Of a stretch of 64,000 nucleotides of DNA, positions 56,259 to 64,000 are shown piece after piece. Positions within the stretch are counted from its first letter, which is position 1. Each line of letters starts with the position of its first letter. The notes under the pieces are model-generated. The model was not told the DNA's origin. It saw only the letters and a program-made list of their open reading frames with translations, and ran no database searches. This DNA is from Nitrosospira multiformis (lineage in GTDB: Bacteria; Pseudomonadota; Gammaproteobacteria; Burkholderiales; Nitrosomonadaceae): the NCBI RefSeq assembly GCF_900110185.1, contig NZ_FOCT01000006.1, forward strand, positions 62,001-126,000, given 5' to 3'. Position numbers and translations under genes: made by a program.

Positions 56259-58625
56259 TTAACCCTTCAACCTTGCAAACGCCGCAGCCATCGCCGTATC
56301 CGGCCTAGAATCCTGTTTCTGCTGAGGCCTGGCTAAGCGGTCCTTCCTATCCCTTGGCTGCTCACGCTTGCCGGCCCCTCGCGCCTCCTGTGTTTGTGGT
56401 GCTGGCGCATCTGTCAGTCTCATGGTCAGCGCAATGCGCTTGCGCTTTTCATCGACTTCCAGCACCTTGACCTTGACCACCTGCCCCACCTTGACGACCG
56501 TGTGCGGGTCTTTGACGAATTTGTCAGCGAGCGCGGAGATGTGCACCAGTCCATCCTGATGCACTCCGATATCGACGAATGCGCCAAAGGCGGCCACATT
56601 AGTGACCACGCCTTCCAGCAGCATTCCCGGCTGCAGATCGGAAATCTCGTTCACGCCTTCCTTGAATGCGGCGGTGATGAATTCCGGCCGGGGATCACGC
56701 CCCGGCTTTTCCAGCTCCTTCACGATGTCGGTCACGGTCGGCACGCCGAATCGATCATCCGCATACCTCGCGGGATTGAGCGACTTCAATAATTTGTTAT
56801 TGCCGATGATCGACCTGATTTCCTGCTTCAGGTCGGAAAGGATTCTTTGCACGACGGGATACGACTCGGGATGCACTGCCGAGGCATCAAGCGGGTTCTC
56901 GCCATGCATCACACGCAGGAAGCCTGCCGCCTGCTCGAAGGTTTTCTCACCCAAACGCGGAACCTGGTGCAGAGCTTCACGCGAGGTGAACATTCCGTTT
57001 GCCTCACGATGGACAACGATGCTTTGCGCGACAGCGGCGTTAAGCCCCGAAACACGTTCGAGCAACGGCGCGGAGGCCGTGTTGACATCCACGCCTACCG
57101 CGTTCACACAGTCTTCGACCACGGCATCGAGCGAGCGCGCGAGCTGGGTTTGCCCGACATCATGCTGGTATTGACCTACGCCAATCGATTTCGGATCGAC
57201 TTTGACCAGTTCCGCCAGCGGGTCCTGCAGGCGGCGCGCAATGGAAACCGCTCCTCTCAGCGACACATCCATATCGGGGAATTCCCTGGATGCCAGATCG
57301 GAGGCGGAATAAACCGAAGCTCCCGCTTCCGAAACCACGATAGAGGTGAGCTTGAGATCGGGGCGACGCTTGATCAGGTCTTTTGCCAGCTTGTCGGTCT
57401 CGCGCGAAGCGGTGCCATTGCCTATCGCTATCAGCGATACCCGATATCTTTCCGCAAGCGCGCCGAGAACATGAAGCGACCCATCCCAATCATTCCTGGG
57501 CTGATGTGGATAAACGGTGGCCGTTTCCATGACCCGCCCTGTCGCATCCACCACTGCGACCTTCACCCCGGTGCGCAAGCCGGGGTCGAGGCCAATTGTC
57601 ACGCGAGGCCCGGCGGGGGCGGCCATGAGCAGGGCTTTCAGGTTGCGCGCAAAGACCTGGATTGCTTCGGTCTCCGCCCGCATGCGCAACGTGCCCATAA
57701 GATCGATTTCCAGATGTGGAAAGCTCTTCACCCGCCAGGTCCAGCGCACCGTATCCATCAGCCACGCATCGGCAGGCCGCCCTTTGTCCGCAATGCCGAA
57801 CCGGACAGCTATGCGCGCCTCGCACGGGTTGTGCGGTGCATCCCATTTCGGTTTCTCCGCCTCCGAATCCAGACGCAGGGCAACGCGTAAAACTTCTTCA
57901 CGTCGCCCCCGAAAAAGCGCCAGCGCCCGGTGTGAAGGAATAGAGCTGAGCGGTTCGGAGTAATCGAAATAATCGGAATATTTCGCGCCCTCCTCTTCCT
58001 TGCCACCATTCTTGTCGCTCGCGACTTTCGACTCCACCACCCCATGGTCCAGCAGATACTCGCGCAGCCACTGAAGCAACTCGGCATCTTCTGCGAAACG
58101 TTCCATCAGTATCTGGCGTGCTCCCTCGAGCGCAGCTTTCACATCCGGTACCCCGGGATTATCCCCCTGCTCGGTGGTGAAGGCCGGCTTCAAGTACTTG
58201 ACGGCCTCTTCCTCGGGTTGCAGCATCGGGTCGGCAAGCAGCGCATCCGCCAGTGGCTCCAGCCCCGCTTCCAGCGCGATCTGCGCCTTGGTGCGCCGCT
58301 TTTTCTTGAAGGGGAGATACAGATCTTCCAGCCGTGTCTTATCCTCGGCCTGCAGGATGGAAGCAAGCAGCGCGGGCGTCATTTTCCCCTGCTCTTCTAT
58401 CGATGCGATGATCACGGCACGCCTGTCTTCCAGTTCACGTAGATAACCCAACCGTTCTTCCAGCAGGCGCAACTGCGTATCGTCCAGCCCGCCTGTCACC
58501 TCCTTGCGGTAACGTGCAATAAAGGGCACGGTGGCACCTTCATCCAGCAAGGCAATGGCAGCGGTAACCTGTACAGGCTTCGCGCCGAGTTCAAGGGAAA
58601 GACGTTGTTCAATGGATGGCAGCAT
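56259..58625 (-). CDS. tex: Transcription accessory protein Tex (S1 RNA-binding)
   Basis: This protein of about 788 residues has the Tex layout: an N-terminal helical domain ([38 protein letters not shown]), a YqgF/RNase H-like domain ([22 protein letters not shown]), helix-hairpin-helix units ([35 protein letters not shown]) and a C-terminal S1 domain followed by a basic tail. Tex binds nucleic acid and affects transcription in several bacteria. The start at 58625 ([14 protein letters not shown]) matches relatives; an upstream ATG at 58685 is less likely. Its 3' end is duplicated at 54629-55129. Confidence 0.95.
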   Translation of the reverse strand: MLPSIEQRLSLELGAKPVQVTAAIALLDEGATVPFIARYRKEVTGGLDDTQLRLLEERLGYLRELEDRRAVIIASIEEQGKMTPALLASILQAEDKTRLEDLYLPFKKKRRTKAQIALEAGLEPLADALLADPMLQPEEEAVKYLKPAFTTEQGDNPGVPDVKAALEGARQILMERFAEDAELLQWLREYLLDHGVVESKVASDKNGGKEEEGAKYSDYFDYSEPLSSIPSHRALALFRGRREEVLRVALRLDSEAEKPKWDAPHNPCEARIAVRFGIADKGRPADAWLMDTVRWTWRVKSFPHLEIDLMGTLRMRAETEAIQVFARNLKALLMAAPAGPRVTIGLDPGLRTGVKVAVVDATGRVMETATVYPHQPRNDWDGSLHVLGALAERYRVSLIAIGNGTASRETDKLAKDLIKRRPDLKLTSIVVSEAGASVYSASDLASREFPDMDVSLRGAVSIARRLQDPLAELVKVDPKSIGVGQYQHDVGQTQLARSLDAVVEDCVNAVGVDVNTASAPLLERVSGLNAAVAQSIVVHREANGMFTSREALHQVPRLGEKTFEQAAGFLRVMHGENPLDASAVHPESYPVVQRILSDLKQEIRSIIGNNKLLKSLNPARYADDRFGVPTVTDIVKELEKPGRDPRPEFITAAFKEGVNEISDLQPGMLLEGVVTNVAAFGAFVDIGVHQDGLVHISALADKFVKDPHTVVKVGQVVKVKVLEVDEKRKRIALTMRLTDAPAPQTQEARGAGKREQPRDRKDRLARPQQKQDSRPDTAMAAAFARLKG

Positions 58626-58685
58626 GATGGGCAGAGTGGAAAGATGAACTGAGCCAGAGGAATCTGCGGTTAATGGCAGTAACAT

Positions 58686-59026
58686 CTGGCGGCGAAGTTA
58701 TCGGAATTCTTGGGGCTTTTACACAGATTGGCTGAAAAGTGAAACGAAGTCAGCCTTTAGGGATTCTCGGGAGATCTTATGATAGCAGGTGCTTTTGCTT
58801 CATAAATTAGGGTCATTGCGTTATCGAAGCTCGGTTTGCACGAGTTTTTACTTATCTAAGGGAAAGTAATGCAGAGTATGACATGATTCCAGTAAGCATT
58901 CCGTGAGAGAACGTAGTCTAGCAGAAAATGGTAATCTCCTGTCTGCTTGACGGAACGGATGAGATCACTCCGTAGCGGCATAAGGAAGCTGATTGATCAA
59001 ATAAACCACCCGATATTTGTTCAACC
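58686..59026. other. Intergenic region without recognisable gene
   Basis: This 340-bp stretch between tex and the next minus-strand gene shows no open frame of note and no clear terminator or RNA gene. Confidence 0.4.
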
Positions 59027-60100
59027 TCACCGCTTGGCCGTTTTCAAGCGCATGAAATGCTGATCCATTGCCTGCGATACGATAGCAGTCTTGGTGGCGA
59101 TATTAAGCCGAAAGAATTGCTTCAGCCGCCTCAAAAACTGTAACGCGACGCGCTTTTCGGACGATTGCGGCTTGAGCGCAACGACAACGTCAGGAGAAAA
59201 ATTCCGGAGTGCCCGGCTGCTCTCGGCATTTGGTACGTCAGTGATTTCATGAAGCGGCACGTTCGCCAGATGGAATGCATGGAGAATTGTAATGATTCCT
59301 GTTGCACCTGGGCTCACTGAAGCCACGTTCTTCCCGCCATCTGCGTTTGCGAAAGTAATGGCAAGCCATATCTTGCGTTCCATGCTGGTCAAGGCGGCAA
59401 TTTGTGCTTCTGCAAGCGCCTCCGCATCCGGGTCGCCTGCTCCGCCAGCATCGTTGAAAAATTCGTCCGCCACCGCGCGGACAAGCATGACATGGGCAAG
59501 ACCGACACGCGCGAAATAAAAACCCATCAGCCGTTCCTGCGCAATTTCGGCAGCAGAGCTCTTGACTCTTGAGCGCTTCATCTCCTTGACCCACTGCTCC
59601 GGGACAAGCTCGGCATCCAGATACATCTGCCGGTTGCTGAACAAATTGTCGAGACCGCCTTCTGCAAAAGAATCGATAATACGTCCTGCCCTCGCCGGCC
59701 GAGCCAGGCCACCGGACTCGCGCAGGGCAATCGAAAGACCAAGGGTTCGGTCTATCAGCCGTGATCCCGGCAGCGCCAGCATCTCGTCCAGCTCATCGAG
59801 CCACGGTGGCAATTTTTGCGACGCTGCCATCGCACTGCTTACCGCTTCCCGCATCGGCTTGAAATGGCCGAAAGCGTTTGTGCGAGCGTATGTTGATAGC
59901 TTCTTTATTGTGAGCTTCCCTGCGAACTCGGGACTGGAGGTTTCATGGTCCTCGAAAATCGCAGGCAGGTTGACAGTCTCTTTGCCTATGGTTGTCACTT
60001 CATCAATAAACTTCCGCTCATCGGGTGGCAATGTCGAAAACAACAGGACAATGCCTTTTGATTCATCAGGAACGGACTGGACTGGAGCAGGAGCAGCCAT
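59027..60100 (-). CDS. Uncharacterised protein, second gene of a tandem pair
   Basis: This 357-residue protein has no signal peptide and no clear membrane helix. It is mostly helical (IAQERLMGFYFARVGLAHVMLVRAVADEFF; ATGIITILHAFHLANVPLHEI) and ends with a basic Lys/Arg-rich stretch (LRRLKQFFRLNIATKTAI). I do not recognise a domain. It lies 138 bp after the 952-residue gene on the same strand, so they probably form one unit. Confidence 0.7.
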   Translation of the reverse strand: MAAPAPVQSVPDESKGIVLLFSTLPPDERKFIDEVTTIGKETVNLPAIFEDHETSSPEFAGKLTIKKLSTYARTNAFGHFKPMREAVSSAMAASQKLPPWLDELDEMLALPGSRLIDRTLGLSIALRESGGLARPARAGRIIDSFAEGGLDNLFSNRQMYLDAELVPEQWVKEMKRSRVKSSAAEIAQERLMGFYFARVGLAHVMLVRAVADEFFNDAGGAGDPDAEALAEAQIAALTSMERKIWLAITFANADGGKNVASVSPGATGIITILHAFHLANVPLHEITDVPNAESSRALRNFSPDVVVALKPQSSEKRVALQFLRRLKQFFRLNIATKTAIVSQAMDQHFMRLKTAKR

Positions 60101-60238
60101 CAGGAATTTGCACCGCCTTTTGTATGAGACCGCAATGCGAGAATTCGTCCAATATATGGAACTGTCAACTTCGGCATGCCTTTGTCCGTTGATCGAATGC
60201 CTGTCGCGCCTGCCTCTTTTTCGCCCGTATATCCGCGT

Positions 60239-63097
60239 TCAAGGCGGGGGTTCCGCAGGGACCCAGTTCCCTTCCTCGTTGGGCTCCCACGCAGGCAGCC
60301 CCGGCTCGGTGCGCAGCGTGTGCAAGGTTGTTGGCAAACGCACTTCAAAGGAATCGATCAGCTCGCCGCGATCACCTACACCGAGCATCGCCTTGAGTTC
60401 CTCTACGATGCTCAAATAATCTTCCCCAATTACGCCGGAAGGATGAGATTGCGGTACCTCGCCGGTCTCGAAGAACGCCAGCGCGAACTCCTCGAAGCCG
60501 GGCCGCACGGGTATCTGGATACGGGCAAAACCTGCGCGGAGAAATGCCGCAAACAGGGGATCGACATCGCTGGAAAGGAGCCGATAATTCCAGGTGCTCT
60601 TGCGCGCCCAGAAATAGGGCTGAAAGACATACACCATGTTCTCCCATTCAAACCAGCGGGAAAATGCGGCGACATAATTACCTTCGGCAAAAGCTTCGTC
60701 GAAATCGATTCGAGGCCGCTGCCCCGCGCTTTCAAGAATAGCGCTGAAGAGATCGTAGTGTTGTGCTGTCAGAATCGAAATTGCGCTTCTTTGCAACTCG
60801 CTGCGAATAATCGTCTGATTTTCGAGGGGATGGCGTCCTTCCGGCTCTTCCCTGCGCTCAAGGGCCAGCGCGGCAAGGCGCTCTTGATATTCCGTCTTGA
60901 GCGCAAGATAAGCCTGAAGAATGAGCGCATGGGTTTTCAGACGCCACGCCTCCATCATACCGGGCATCTGCAAGCAGCTAATCTCGATTGCGACGGTATA
61001 AGCGAGAACATTGTTGACGAGTACCGTGACAGGAATATTCTGAGGACTATCTCCTGTTTCGCCATCGAGTAAACGGGATTCGCTCTCGAAGCCGAACTCC
61101 TCCCTGCCAACGGTAATGTAAACCTCTGCTGCCGGACCGAACCCTCCTGGCGTACCTGAGACCGGCTCCGGGGGAACAGCAATGACATTGGAAGAGGCGT
61201 GGGCGATGACAGCACGGTAACCCTTGGGAATGTCCACATCCTTTGCCTCGGCCATGGGCGGAGGCAGAACACCCTCCTCAAGCGCCTGCGCCTTACCCTC
61301 CAGGGCGATGGAAATGGTCGTGATAAGGTCGGGAACCGGTTCGACACCCACAACATTGTATTTTTTCACGAACTCGCCATAGTTCTCGGGCGTGATGTCG
61401 CTTGGTGCAGCGGTAAAGGGCTCAGGCGGCGCGAAGCCGTCCGGAAGCTCGCTTTCCCGTGCGACTGACCATAGGTAGTTCGCGGCAGGTTCAGGCACCA
61501 TCACCTCGATCATCAAACGCTCTCCCACTTCGCGCACCTCATACTCCATCACCTTGGTAAGCCACTGGAATATCGCGGAAACATCCGCCGCGCCGGCGGT
61601 ATTGTCGAAACCGTGACCGAATTTTTCCTCAAATTCCTCCAACGTCGTGCGAGTACGCTTTTCCCGAACCTTCTCGGTTACCTTGGTCGCAGTTTTATTC
61701 GTCACTTCCCGGGCGTAAGTCGAAGCCGACTTGCGTGATTCCTCGGTTGCAAATTCGGACTCGAATCCTGTAGTCAGCTCAGCCTTGATCGGACCGTAGC
61801 TCCCGGAAATCGTCGCCCCGACATTGAACCTCTCCGATTCCTCAATGGTGAGGCCCACCTCCTGCTGCATCTCATTCCGTTCGGTCGTCTGTTCGTCGCG
61901 CTCCTGCTCAGTGCTGCGCTCGATCTCGGTTTCGAAAGATTCTTCCGTACGGGTCAATCTGCGTGTTTCCCGCGACTGCTTCTCCGATCGCAGAATAGTT
62001 TGTACGTCCGAAATCTGGTCGAGTTCATAGCGTTTGATCTGCTCGAAAACAACAATGAGGGGCATGATCCCGATGGGTCGGATGGCACCCACGCTGGTCG
62101 GAACTCTGGGTCCTTCAGGCAGAGCAATGTCACCCGCCGGCAGCATATTCTGATCGAGCATCGGGACAGTTGCAGTACCGATCATCACCAAAGAGGGTGC
62201 GATCCGCTGCTCCTGTGTCTCTCGCAGCGATTGGCCTAGCGCCGCGCTAGCCAGCCCGATCTGGTCCAGTGCCGTCGATACGGTCACATTTGAAAGATTA
62301 ACGTTTACGCTTCGCAATGCCTCTCGTATGTCTGCCGGTAACCGCGCGATAGCATTTGAACGCACGCGTGCATCCCGCCCGCCCGTTACCGCGAGGTCAT
62401 CCACGCCGGTTGAAAGAATTGCGACACGAGCGCGATCCAGCGCGGCAATACGGTTTGATAGCTGACGCGCTCCTCCGCCACCGCCGCGTCCACCGGAGCG
62501 GGGATCCACCGCAGGGGCCGGTGTCGGCGCAGGGTGCGGCGCCCGAGGCATGGGAAACAAGGCTCGGGGGAGTACAATGGTGCGGTGCAGAAGTGTAGCG
62601 GCTGTCTCGTCATCGAGCGTCTGATCATTTTCCGAGAGGCGTTGGACAAGGTCGATCATGCGGACCAGTCCGGTAAATATGGGCGAAAGGCGCGGGAACC
62701 GGTCCGGGAGAACGCGCAAGGCAAGCACAGTATCGAACGCGCGGTCTTTAAGATTCGCAAAGCCTGCGTCTTCGACCAGTTGATTTGCGACTGTGCCAGT
62801 TGCTTCTTCGACGGCCCTTGCAAGTGTCACACCGGAGATTGATCCGAGATTCTGCAAACGCTCGCGAAGGTCAAGGAGAGCCGAACCGAATTGAATACTT
62901 GCTGCATCCTCCGAGAACTCGTTACCCTCGAAAAACTGCGCAGCTGCTGTTCGCATACTCGCACGCGGGTCTGGATGATCAAGTGCTGCGAAAAGACCGC
63001 GACGTAACAGGGTCAGGTTACCGGGAAATACAATGCTTCCCCGGCGGGAGGCCGGACGCGGTGGGCGGATGACTCCAAATCTGAACAGTTCTTTCAT
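60239..63097 (-). CDS. Large uncharacterised protein with coiled-coil middle
   Basis: This 952-residue protein starts MKELFRFGVIRPPRPASRRG. It has no signal peptide; a helical N-terminal part (1-170), a Pro/Gly-rich linker (APHPAPTPAPAVDPRSGGRG), and a charged coiled-coil middle (about 375-490) with very high Glu/Arg/Lys (RSTEQERDEQTTERNEMQQE). The C-terminal half is mixed alpha/beta (AFSRWFEWENMVYVFQPYFWA, near 830). The chosen start is ATG 63097, after GGGAAGGGAT; a TTG 12 bases earlier is possible. It does not match any family I know; phage-tail or surface-layer-like roles are only guesses. Paired with the 357-residue gene. Confidence 0.7.
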   Translation of the reverse strand: MKELFRFGVIRPPRPASRRGSIVFPGNLTLLRRGLFAALDHPDPRASMRTAAAQFFEGNEFSEDAASIQFGSALLDLRERLQNLGSISGVTLARAVEEATGTVANQLVEDAGFANLKDRAFDTVLALRVLPDRFPRLSPIFTGLVRMIDLVQRLSENDQTLDDETAATLLHRTIVLPRALFPMPRAPHPAPTPAPAVDPRSGGRGGGGGARQLSNRIAALDRARVAILSTGVDDLAVTGGRDARVRSNAIARLPADIREALRSVNVNLSNVTVSTALDQIGLASAALGQSLRETQEQRIAPSLVMIGTATVPMLDQNMLPAGDIALPEGPRVPTSVGAIRPIGIMPLIVVFEQIKRYELDQISDVQTILRSEKQSRETRRLTRTEESFETEIERSTEQERDEQTTERNEMQQEVGLTIEESERFNVGATISGSYGPIKAELTTGFESEFATEESRKSASTYAREVTNKTATKVTEKVREKRTRTTLEEFEEKFGHGFDNTAGAADVSAIFQWLTKVMEYEVREVGERLMIEVMVPEPAANYLWSVARESELPDGFAPPEPFTAAPSDITPENYGEFVKKYNVVGVEPVPDLITTISIALEGKAQALEEGVLPPPMAEAKDVDIPKGYRAVIAHASSNVIAVPPEPVSGTPGGFGPAAEVYITVGREEFGFESESRLLDGETGDSPQNIPVTVLVNNVLAYTVAIEISCLQMPGMMEAWRLKTHALILQAYLALKTEYQERLAALALERREEPEGRHPLENQTIIRSELQRSAISILTAQHYDLFSAILESAGQRPRIDFDEAFAEGNYVAAFSRWFEWENMVYVFQPYFWARKSTWNYRLLSSDVDPLFAAFLRAGFARIQIPVRPGFEEFALAFFETGEVPQSHPSGVIGEDYLSIVEELKAMLGVGDRGELIDSFEVRLPTTLHTLRTEPGLPAWEPNEEGNWVPAEPPP

Positions 63098-63362
63098 ATC
63101 CCTTCCCAATCATGTTTGGATCACGCCCTGCACAACGCAGCGATTGGAATGAATTGAATTCAAGTAGCGTTTTTTAACAAATAGGCGAGGAAAGGCGCCT
63201 AGTCAAGGCTATTTGCATCAGATTCTTCAGCGGCTCCCCAGATGTGAGCCACGCCGGGAATGAAGAATATTGACTGCGGTACCAAGCTGCCGGGATCCGC
63301 GAAGGTGGGGAAACTGCAGTAGGGAAAACGCTAGGATGGGGAATGGAAGGAAAGGTGAAAGG

Positions 63363-63722
63363 TCACCCAGGATTCGAACTATCCTGGTGTCCTGCTGTTT
63401 TTCTATCAGCATCCATTCGTCTACGGTATATCCCTGAGCGCATGAGCAGGATCGTGGTGACAGGCGATGTCGATATCATGAACAGTGTGATCAACACCTC
63501 TTGAAACACGAACCGCTCAGCGTGTATCGAAGCAATCAGTATCGATGTCAGCAGCACACACCCGAGGCCGAGTGTATTTCCCAATGTTATGCCATGCATT
63601 CGCGCAAACAGGTTGGGCAGCCGAAGCAAGCCGAGGGATCCGATCAGCGTCAACAGACTGCCTGAGATCAGCAGCAGCGAGCCGAGCAGATCGACCCAGA
63701 AAGGAATCACCCCATCCGTCAT
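63363..63722 (-). CDS. Multisubunit cation/proton antiporter subunit G
   Basis: This 119-residue membrane protein has three helices and matches the MnhG/PhaG/MrpG family: VDLLGSLLLISGSLLTLIGSLGLLRLPNLFARMHG, then TLGLGCVLLTSIL and VLITLFMISTSPVTTILL. Mrp antiporters exchange Na+ or K+ for protons using subunits related to complex I. Its start overlaps the F-subunit stop by the ATGA sequence at 63719-63722. The tail is hydrophilic. The rest of the operon lies beyond the window. Confidence 0.92.
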   Translation of the reverse strand: MTDGVIPFWVDLLGSLLLISGSLLTLIGSLGLLRLPNLFARMHGITLGNTLGLGCVLLTSILIASIHAERFVFQEVLITLFMISTSPVTTILLMRSGIYRRRMDADRKTAGHQDSSNPG

Positions 63723-64000
63723 GGCTCGATCACCTCGCCACGCAAAAGGAATTTAGCCATTGCGGCTGAACCGACAAACCCGAATAGCGCAATCAACAGA
63801 GCGATGTCGAAATAAAACCGGGATCCGAACTGAATTCCCAGCGTGAGCATCATGATCATGCTGTTTACATACAGGGTATCCAACGCCAGTACGCGGTCTT
63901 CCGCGGCAGGCCCGCGCAGAAGACGGATCGCCGTAAAAATCATGGCAAGTGTGACAGCAATCAGGGCAAAGGATATCGCCCACGGCAGCATTCCATTCAT
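63719..64000 (-). CDS. Multisubunit cation/proton antiporter subunit F
   Basis: This 93-residue protein starts with ATG at the last bases of the window and reads WAISFALIAVTLAMIFTAIRLLRGPAAEDRVLALDTLYVN, the MnhF/PhaF/MrpF signature, with three helices. Length fits the family (about 90), so it is probably complete. It is translationally coupled to subunit G by an ATGA overlap. Upstream genes (A-E subunits) should lie to the right. Confidence 0.92.
   Translation of the reverse strand: MNGMLPWAISFALIAVTLAMIFTAIRLLRGPAAEDRVLALDTLYVNSMIMMLTLGIQFGSRFYFDIALLIALFGFVGSAAMAKFLLRGEVIEP

Noticed and set aside
56847..57890. 347-codon plus-strand frame
   Set aside because: It is fully antisense to tex; His/Arg-rich composition is typical of a shadow frame.
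59562..60419. 285-codon plus-strand frame
   Set aside because: Antisense to the 357-residue gene, Ser/Arg-rich, no ribosome site.
63363..63392. tRNA-like T-arm sequence (AGTTCGAATCCT)
   Set aside because: It lies inside the coding end of the antiporter G-subunit gene. Stem positions 49-53 and 61-65 do not pair as in a tRNA, and no anticodon or acceptor arm surrounds it.

Overview
The window reads as a chromosomal segment of a betaproteobacterium, most likely a Nitrosomonadaceae member close to Nitrosospira. This rests on the amino-acid sequence character of the housekeeping genes (bamC-dapA, clpB, nadC, putA, hom-thrC, tex), on two PEP-CTERM proteins, and on an unusual density of c-di-GMP and small-molecule signalling genes. 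No ammonia-oxidation, rRNA or tRNA gene lies in the window, so the genus is an inference. No phage, insertion sequence or CRISPR array was seen.

Layout. 1-8400: bamC (cut by the window edge) and dapA, then clpB with a very good sigma-32 promoter, a membrane-anchored FMN/Fe-S glutamate-synthase-like protein, nadC and an acyltransferase-3 protein. 8500-21550: putA, a CPA2-type cation/proton antiporter preceded by two tiny ATGA-overlapping reading frames, a YbdK-type carboxylate-amine ligase, a PuuD-like glutamine amidotransferase, the alaA-hom-thrC amino-acid cluster (minus strand), a Mth938-like protein and a VOC protein.

21780-32200 is a signalling block. A compact minus-strand operon holds a membrane-anchored urea/amide-type periplasmic binding protein, a 1401-residue hybrid histidine kinase and a receiver-EAL response regulator. 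Together they suggest a ligand-to-c-di-GMP circuit. A histone-deacetylase-family enzyme and a LapD-like receptor with degenerate GGDEF and EAL domains follow. 32400-36500: an EF-hand membrane protein of unknown role, a class I fructose-bisphosphate aldolase, the fluoride channel crcB and a DUF190 protein.

37400-51000 is largely uncharacterised envelope biology: a 1130-residue multi-pass membrane protein and a 428-residue signal-peptide/membrane partner, a polysaccharide deacetylase, an FMN reductase, a PA2169-type four-helix protein, several lipoproteins, a DUF4399-like secreted protein with a small membrane protein, an SRPBCC protein and a lipoprotein alpha/beta hydrolase. 51600-58700: two PEP-CTERM proteins, a TPR protein, an orphan, and the full tex gene plus a partial duplicate of its 3' end. 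One PEP-CTERM gene sits between the two tex copies. 59000-63100: two large unrecognised proteins in tandem. The window ends in the G and F subunit genes of a multisubunit cation/proton antiporter.

Strongest leads for undescribed biology: the binding-protein/hybrid-kinase/EAL operon, the 1130 + 428 residue membrane pair, the 357 + 952 residue pair, and the tex S1-domain duplicate.
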